Source of the DNA: Chloroflexota bacterium
Lineage (GTDB): Bacteria > Chloroflexota > Limnocylindria > QHBO01
Reading direction: 5' to 3'
Assembly (NCBI GenBank): GCA_024636135.1
Contig: JAGXHP010000024.1
Span: 1-8,988 of the forward strand
DNA: 8,988 nt
The first letter of the stretch is position 1. Each line of letters begins with the position of its first letter. Below the pieces are notes generated by a model, which saw nothing but the letters and a program-made list of their open reading frames with translations, was not told the origin of the DNA and did not search any database. Positions 4,841-8,988 of this stretch are shown piece by piece. The translations under genes were made by a program, and so were the position numbers.

Positions 4841-6468
4841 TACGGGACGACCTCGTAGACGCGCACGTCCGCGGTGTCGAAGGCGGGCTCCGCGGCCAGC
4901 CAGGTGGCGCGGTTGCCATCGGCATCGACGGCCTCGTGACCCTCCCACAGGCCCAGAACGTCCGACGGCGCTCCGAGCGGCCGCTCGAGAACCAGCCATC
5001 GAACGCCGTAGGCTCGCGCGGCATCGCCGATGACCGGGAACGGGTCGAAGGGCGGCGCGATCGCGCGATTACCCGTCGCCAGGTGCAGCGAGGGCGGATC
5101 CACGTACATCACAACGTCGTCGGCGCGGTCGGCGACCGAGAAGAAGGGGATCACCTCCTCAAGCCGGTCGCGGTCGCGCTGCCAGCCGATGACCAGGCTG
5201 GCGGATCCCACGACGGAGAGCACGACCGCCCCGATGACCGCCGCTCCGGCCAGGAAGCGCTGGTTTCGGCCCCTGGCCATGAGGCGCCACCGCGTACCGA
5301 TCGCCGCGACCATGGGCGTCCACCAGTGGACCGAGATGCCGATCGCGAACGGCAGCCAGGCCGGGGCCGAGTGATAGAACGCGCCCTGTGGCGCGTGGAA
5401 CGTGAACACACCACCCATGGCGCCGAACATCACGATCCAATAGGCGAGGAACGGCGCGAGATCCGGCCGGCGTCGAGCGGCCCACATGCCGTAGGCGAAG
5501 GACGCCACGAAGATCCCGCCCAGCAGCACGGCGGTGCGCCCCAGCAGGATTCCCCACGCCGCTAATTTCGAGCCGATGATGGCCGGCAGGCCCCAGTCGA
5601 GATACGTCTCGGGGGTGAGAACGCGGCTCACGCTGAACTGCTCGTTGTACGAGCTGATCCAGAGCGTGTTGCCCCCGGCCGAGGGAAACGGCGCACCGAA
5701 CACCAGGACCTGGCGCACGAGCCACGGCAACATCACCAGGGCCGCCGCGAGCACGGCGCCCGCAAGCCACGCGATCGAGACCGGGGTCCCACTCCGGCGC
5801 CCAACGGCCCACGCGGTGATGGGCGCGACGAGCAGGAGCAGGCCGTCGACGCGGGCAAGCGTCGCGAGCCCGCACAGGGCCCCCGAGACGAGAAGCCATC
5901 GACCGGCCATGCCCGCCTCGGCGCGCACGGAACGCATCGCGGCGTAGATCGCCCCGAAACCGACGATACCGAAGACGGCGAAGTTGTCGATCTGAGGCGC
6001 CAGCACGAGCATGGGTCCGGCGAACAGGGCGAGCACCCCGGCGACCCACATCGCCCGGCGCGTCCCCGACAGCTCCCAGCTGATGAGCGCGGTCAGCGGC
6101 ACCAGCGCGGCGCTCAGAACGATCATCGGCAGCTGTGCCGCGAGCCGGGATGTGCCGAGGACCAGCATCGGCAGGGCGCTCACGATCGAGGTGAGCGGCA
6201 TCCAGTGTCGGTTCGAGGGGATCGGCAGCATCGGATCGATGGGAAGGCGACCGCCGACTTCGAGGAAGCTCCAGAGGACCGGGATGCTGAAGCCGTGCCC
6301 GGTGGCCAGCTGGCGCGCGACGATCTCGTAGTAGGCCGGATCGAGGTACGGCGGATCCGACACGATCAGGGCGGCGATGGCCCGGGCCACGAGCGCCAGC
6401 CCGAAGAGGATGACGAGGTCGGACGTCCTCAGCGCCGATCGCGCCCGGACGGGGCGATCAGCTGCCAC
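4840..6468 (-). CDS. GT39/ArnT-like GT-C glycosyltransferase, polytopic membrane protein
   Basis: A 542-residue membrane protein with roughly eleven hydrophobic segments and a soluble C-terminal domain (about residues 435-542). The first outer loop has DPPYLDPAYYEIVARQLATGHGFS (D38 and D43), where GT-C enzymes of the PMT/ArnT type hold the catalytic acidic residue and the A..L..G.GF signature. Residues 198-214 (LCGLATLARVDGLLLLV) match the family's conserved mid-protein motif. It probably moves a sugar from a polyprenyl-phosphate carrier to a lipid or protein outside the membrane. The start chosen is GTG 6468, overlapping the upstream gene by 11 nt, because codons before it show low third-position GC in this frame. 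ATGs at 6495 and 6519 are in frame but lack clear ribosome binding sites. It is the middle gene of an overlapping three-gene operon. Confidence 0.85.
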   Translation of the reverse strand: MAADRPVRARSALRTSDLVILFGLALVARAIAALIVSDPPYLDPAYYEIVARQLATGHGFSIPVLWSFLEVGGRLPIDPMLPIPSNRHWMPLTSIVSALPMLVLGTSRLAAQLPMIVLSAALVPLTALISWELSGTRRAMWVAGVLALFAGPMLVLAPQIDNFAVFGIVGFGAIYAAMRSVRAEAGMAGRWLLVSGALCGLATLARVDGLLLLVAPITAWAVGRRSGTPVSIAWLAGAVLAAALVMLPWLVRQVLVFGAPFPSAGGNTLWISSYNEQFSVSRVLTPETYLDWGLPAIIGSKLAAWGILLGRTAVLLGGIFVASFAYGMWAARRRPDLAPFLAYWIVMFGAMGGVFTFHAPQGAFYHSAPAWLPFAIGISVHWWTPMVAAIGTRWRLMARGRNQRFLAGAAVIGAVVLSVVGSASLVIGWQRDRDRLEEVIPFFSVADRADDVVMYVDPPSLHLATGNRAIAPPFDPFPVIGDAARAYGVRWLVLERPLGAPSDVLGLWEGHEAVDADGNRATWLAAEPAFDTADVRVYEVVP

Positions 6469-7969
6469 GCCGGGTCCAGACCGCGGACGTTTCATCCGCG
6501 TACGACCGAGTCCACGCATCCTGGTCGTCGAGCCATGTGCCCAGCACGGACTCGATCGGGTAAAGCACGGCGTCGATCTGATGGCGGTCGAAGGTCAGCT
6601 GTGGATCGATGTTGACCGAGATGGTCTCGACGTACTCGAGAATGAGCGGATCCCCGTAGATGTCGGCGCGCCCGTCGATGAAGATCGGCCGATCGGGAAG
6701 TTCGAGGCCCAGGTAGCCTCCCCATTCGTAGCGGTTGAACACGCGCTGCTCGGGCTGGTTGCCGAGCCACCGTACCGCCTCGACCGGGTACTCGGCGGCG
6801 ACGGCGGACGCCTGCCCCGCGGGTCCGACCCTCAGTCCCACCAGGACCACCCCGAGCACCACGACCCCCAGGACCAGGGCGGCGTTGACGATGCGCCGTG
6901 CGCCGCCGACGGGTCGGCCAAGCCGTGCGGCGACGCGGCCGAGCCGCGACCCGAGCCGCGTGCCGGCCAGTGGACCGGTGATGACCACGCACACGATCGC
7001 CGCGCCGATGGGGCCGGTGACCAGGAGGAATCGCACCGCGCTGACGGCCATGACCACCAGGCCGATCATGACCAGGACGTCGGCGGAGCGGACGGTGCGC
7101 CAGCCGAGCGCCAGGGCCGGCAGGACACCGATGAGGACGAACGCCGCCAGGAGCTGCCCGGACGGGGCACCGAGCGAGGCCGGCTGCCACTCCCCGACGA
7201 ATCCGGCCAGCGCCGCGATCTCGAGGGTGTCGAACGGGTAGGCGTAGATCGCCCAGCCGTTCGGGTTCAGCACGAGCGCCAGGGCCGATGCGCCCAGAGC
7301 GGCCAGCACGCGGACCTGCTGCCCCCAGGTGAGCGGCTCGCCCCGTGCGCGACGTGACGTGATCCGATCCAGCGCTTCGCCGACCACGATCGCACCGCCG
7401 AAGAGGAACAGCAGGGGAAAGCCGGCGTGGAGGTTCACCCATAGGCCGGCCAGGATGGGAAGCGCGATCAGCCACCGCGCCAGCCGCGAGACGAGGTAGC
7501 TCCACAGGATCCAGATCACTGCCGCAGCCAGCAGGAGGTCCACGACCTGCACTCGGGCGCCGAGCGTGGGGGCGGCGAGGACGAGGCCGAACGTGAGCCA
7601 CCCGACACGCGGCAGCGGCCCGATGCCGGGGCGTCGCACGCGGATCGCGAACCACAGGATGGCGATGGCGGCCGTGGCCATCAGGCCGTAGGCGACCGAG
7701 ACGGCCGTGGGGCCAAGCTCGTGGGCGCCCGCCGTGGCGACGTTCGACAGCCAATCCTGGGAGACCCAGGCACGACCGGCGCCCACGATGCTCCAGGTGT
7801 CGACGGTCGGGATGCTGCCACGCTCGATGATCTCGCGGCCGACCCGGATGTGCCAGAAGGTGTCCGGATCCGTCATCGGGAGCAGCGTCGCGGGGAGGAC
7901 CGCCACCGCCCAGAAGGCTGCGACGAGCACGCCGACGGGACTGATGCCGCGACCTGGCGTGGCGTTCAT
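6458..7969 (-). CDS. Polytopic GT-C-like membrane protein with C-terminal soluble domain
   Basis: A 503-residue membrane protein with about ten hydrophobic segments. After the first segment comes DPDTFWHIRVGREIIERGSIPTVDTWS (D34, D36, W39, H40), then WVSQDWLSN (68-76) and LWVNLHAGF (176-184). These motifs define a family of large bacterial membrane proteins related to PMT-type glycosyltransferases; the DxD/WH loop sits where GT-C enzymes carry their catalytic acids. Residues about 385-503 form a soluble outer domain (RVFNRYEWGGYLGLEL, then DRPIFIDGRADIYGD). The exact reaction is not known for this family. It heads a three-gene minus-strand operon and is divergent from a related gene on the plus strand. 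The ATG at 7969 lies 6 nt after TAGGAT, which could be a -10 box of a leaderless mRNA, or its AGGA could be a ribosome binding site. Confidence 0.85.
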   Translation of the reverse strand: MNATPGRGISPVGVLVAAFWAVAVLPATLLPMTDPDTFWHIRVGREIIERGSIPTVDTWSIVGAGRAWVSQDWLSNVATAGAHELGPTAVSVAYGLMATAAIAILWFAIRVRRPGIGPLPRVGWLTFGLVLAAPTLGARVQVVDLLLAAAVIWILWSYLVSRLARWLIALPILAGLWVNLHAGFPLLFLFGGAIVVGEALDRITSRRARGEPLTWGQQVRVLAALGASALALVLNPNGWAIYAYPFDTLEIAALAGFVGEWQPASLGAPSGQLLAAFVLIGVLPALALGWRTVRSADVLVMIGLVVMAVSAVRFLLVTGPIGAAIVCVVITGPLAGTRLGSRLGRVAARLGRPVGGARRIVNAALVLGVVVLGVVLVGLRVGPAGQASAVAAEYPVEAVRWLGNQPEQRVFNRYEWGGYLGLELPDRPIFIDGRADIYGDPLILEYVETISVNIDPQLTFDRHQIDAVLYPIESVLGTWLDDQDAWTRSYADETSAVWTRRGS

Positions 7970-8055
7970 CGGGCGATCCTACCCGGCAGTCGGTGCCTGC
8001 CCGGCGGTACTTTCCGCGGGTTACCGGCGTCGCTCGACTCCGTAGTATCAGCGCG
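7970..8055. promoter_or_regulatory. Divergent promoter region with -10-like hexamers next to both start codons
   Basis: This 86-bp gap separates two divergent genes. On the plus strand TAGTAT (8043-8048) ends 7 nt before the ATG at 8056, and no ribosome binding site is present. On the minus strand TAGGAT (7981-7976) ends 6 nt before the ATG at 7969. Both fit TANNNT, placed so that transcription would start at or beside the A of the ATG. No good -35 boxes are seen. GCCGGGCAGG and GCCGGGTAGG form an 18-bp-period direct repeat on the minus strand (between about 8005 and 7978), a possible regulator site. Confidence 0.5.
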
Positions 8056-8988
8056 ATGTCGAACGACGCCGCGCCCGCCGCCGAGCGCACCACGCCGAGG
8101 CTGCCGTCCCCCGCGATCATCGCGGCGATCGTGATCGCCGGTCTCATGGCCGGTGTCGTGCTGGCGAAGGGGCTCCAGGACGCCGACTACTTCTGGCACG
8201 TTGCGGCAGGCAAGCTCATCGTCACCTCGGGGAGCGTGCCGAGCAGCGATCCATTCAGCTTCACGTGGGGCGGTCAGCCCTGGACACCGCACGAGTGGCT
8301 GGGCGAGGTGATCATGTTCCTCCTGGTGGACGGCGTCGGCGAGCCGATCGCCCTCACCGTGTTCGCGCTGATCTCCGGCGCGATCTTCGCGGTGACGGCC
8401 GTCTTCCTCGCCCGTCGGGGCACCCGAACCGCGGCGATCGCCATCGGCTGCTCCATCGGCGCATTGGTCTTCATCCCGTACGTCACCCTGCGCCCGCAGG
8501 TCCTCTCGTGGCTGATCATGGCGCTCCTGGTCTGGCTGCTGCTGTCCCTGCGACCGGAGCGCCCCTGGAGCCTCGTCCTGCTGCCGGTCCTGTTCGCGGT
8601 GTGGGCGAACCTTCACGGCCTGTACGTCGTGGGCTTCGGCTTCGTGGGTCTCTACCTGATCTTCACGTTCCTTGGACGGACGCCGATGTCGCCGCGCTGG
8701 CGTCTGGTGCTCGTGGCGGCCCTTGCCTGCGGCCTGGGCTCGATGCTCACTCCGGCAGGTCCCATCGGCCTCCTCTATCCCCTGCGCTACGTGGATGCCG
8801 GGGACTGGGGACTGGCGAACATCCTCGAGTGGGCGAGCCCTGACTTCCACAACCCCGCCCACTGGGCGTTCCTCGGGATGATCGCGGCCCTCATCTGGAA
8901 CGGTGGCCGCGGCGCTCCGGGCTGGCTGGTGAGCCTGTCGATCGTCACCGTGGTGATGGGCCTGATCGCCATGCGCAACGCCCCGATC
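8056..8988 (+). CDS. Polytopic GT-C-like membrane protein, paralogue of the divergent neighbour (3' end cut by window)
   Basis: The open frame runs from ATG 8056 through the last base without a stop, giving 311 residues; the C-terminal part lies beyond the window. After a polar N-terminus and one hydrophobic segment (about 19-38) it has QDADYFWHVAAGKLIVTSGSVPSSDPFSF (D42, D44, W47, H48), then WTPHEWLGE (76-84) and VWANLHGLYVVG (182-193). The visible part ends at MRNAPI. These motifs align in order and spacing with the divergent 503-residue protein, so the two are paralogues, although overall identity looks low. Here the middle motif is HEWL, the common form, against QDWL in the neighbour. At least seven further hydrophobic segments are seen. 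By analogy it is a GT-C-type or related transferase of the cell envelope; substrate unknown. No ribosome binding site precedes the ATG, in keeping with a leaderless transcript. Confidence 0.85.
   Translation, partial: MSNDAAPAAERTTPRLPSPAIIAAIVIAGLMAGVVLAKGLQDADYFWHVAAGKLIVTSGSVPSSDPFSFTWGGQPWTPHEWLGEVIMFLLVDGVGEPIALTVFALISGAIFAVTAVFLARRGTRTAAIAIGCSIGALVFIPYVTLRPQVLSWLIMALLVWLLLSLRPERPWSLVLLPVLFAVWANLHGLYVVGFGFVGLYLIFTFLGRTPMSPRWRLVLVAALACGLGSMLTPAGPIGLLYPLRYVDAGDWGLANILEWASPDFHNPAHWAFLGMIAALIWNGGRGAPGWLVSLSIVTVVMGLIAMRNAPI

Noticed and set aside
3596..4858. 420-codon plus-strand open frame, and the 421-codon minus-strand frame at 3759-5024
   Set aside because: Both are low-complexity Arg/Pro/Gly-rich shadows of the kinase and GT87-like genes, which have clear motifs, membrane segments and coupled starts.
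6492..8147. 551-codon minus-strand open frame
   Set aside because: It is an out-of-frame shadow of the 503-residue membrane protein, with Arg/Pro-rich translation and no hydrophobic segments. It also crosses the divergent promoter region and the start of the plus-strand gene.
7966..8862. 298-codon minus-strand frame and 192-codon plus-strand frame at 8265-8843
   Set aside because: Both overlap the plus-strand membrane-protein gene, whose frame stays open from 8056 to the window end and shows the family motifs and high third-position GC.
1..8988. CRISPR array, insertion sequence, integrase or tRNA attachment site
   Set aside because: No spaced direct repeats of CRISPR type, no transposase or integrase motifs, no terminal inverted repeats and no tRNA T-loop consensus were seen. 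Gene order looks like ordinary chromosome.

Overview
The window is very GC-rich, gene-dense bacterial DNA. Everything from position 7969 down to 1 is transcribed on the minus strand, and one gene near the right edge runs the other way. The clearest markers are a Flp-type prepilin, CpaB and the start of a receiver domain that probably opens a CpaE/TadZ-type protein. These are the beginning of a Tad (tight adherence, type IVc) pilus locus. The Flp and receiver sequences, a DegS/DegU-like two-component pair and many GT-C membrane proteins would fit a GC-rich Chloroflexota lineage, or less likely an Actinobacteriota one. That taxonomic guess is inference from sequence style only.

Right edge (8056-8988, plus strand): the first 311 residues of a polytopic GT-C-like membrane protein, cut by the window end. 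It is divergent from, and distantly similar to, the 503-residue protein at 6458-7969 (minus). Both genes have a TANNNT -10-like hexamer only 6-7 nt before the ATG, so one or both may be leaderless.

8.0-4.0 kb (minus): three overlapping genes, 7969->6458 (GT-C-like), 6468->4840 (GT39/ArnT-like) and 4840->4001 (short GT87-like). The overlaps are 11 nt and 1 nt, both downstream genes start with GTG, and the set reads as one translationally coupled operon. These enzymes would use polyprenyl-phosphate sugars to glycosylate lipids or proteins on the outer face of the membrane. The acceptor is unknown.

3.9-2.1 kb (minus): a soluble DegS-like histidine kinase followed 13 nt later by a NarL/DegU-type response regulator. 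The regulator's ribosome binding site lies directly against the kinase stop codon. The regulator has lost one of the two conserved receiver acidic residues (VDG instead of VDD).

2.1-1.54 kb: a 566-bp non-coding gap, unusual in such compact DNA. It holds a weak terminator for the regulator gene, an AT-rich perfect dyad and a strong intrinsic terminator on the minus strand. The 5' arm of that terminator can pair instead with an upstream segment. This is the architecture of a transcription attenuator or structured leader in front of the pilin gene; a free-standing small RNA is the alternative.

1.54 kb-1 (minus): flp prepilin, strong terminator, cpaB (GTG start), then the receiver domain of a probable CpaE/TadZ. 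The natural reading is that abundant pilin mRNA is separated by the terminator from the assembly genes, and that the kinase/regulator pair may control the pilus, the glycosyltransferases or both. CpaB carries an EF-hand/dockerin-like calcium loop in its C-terminal part.
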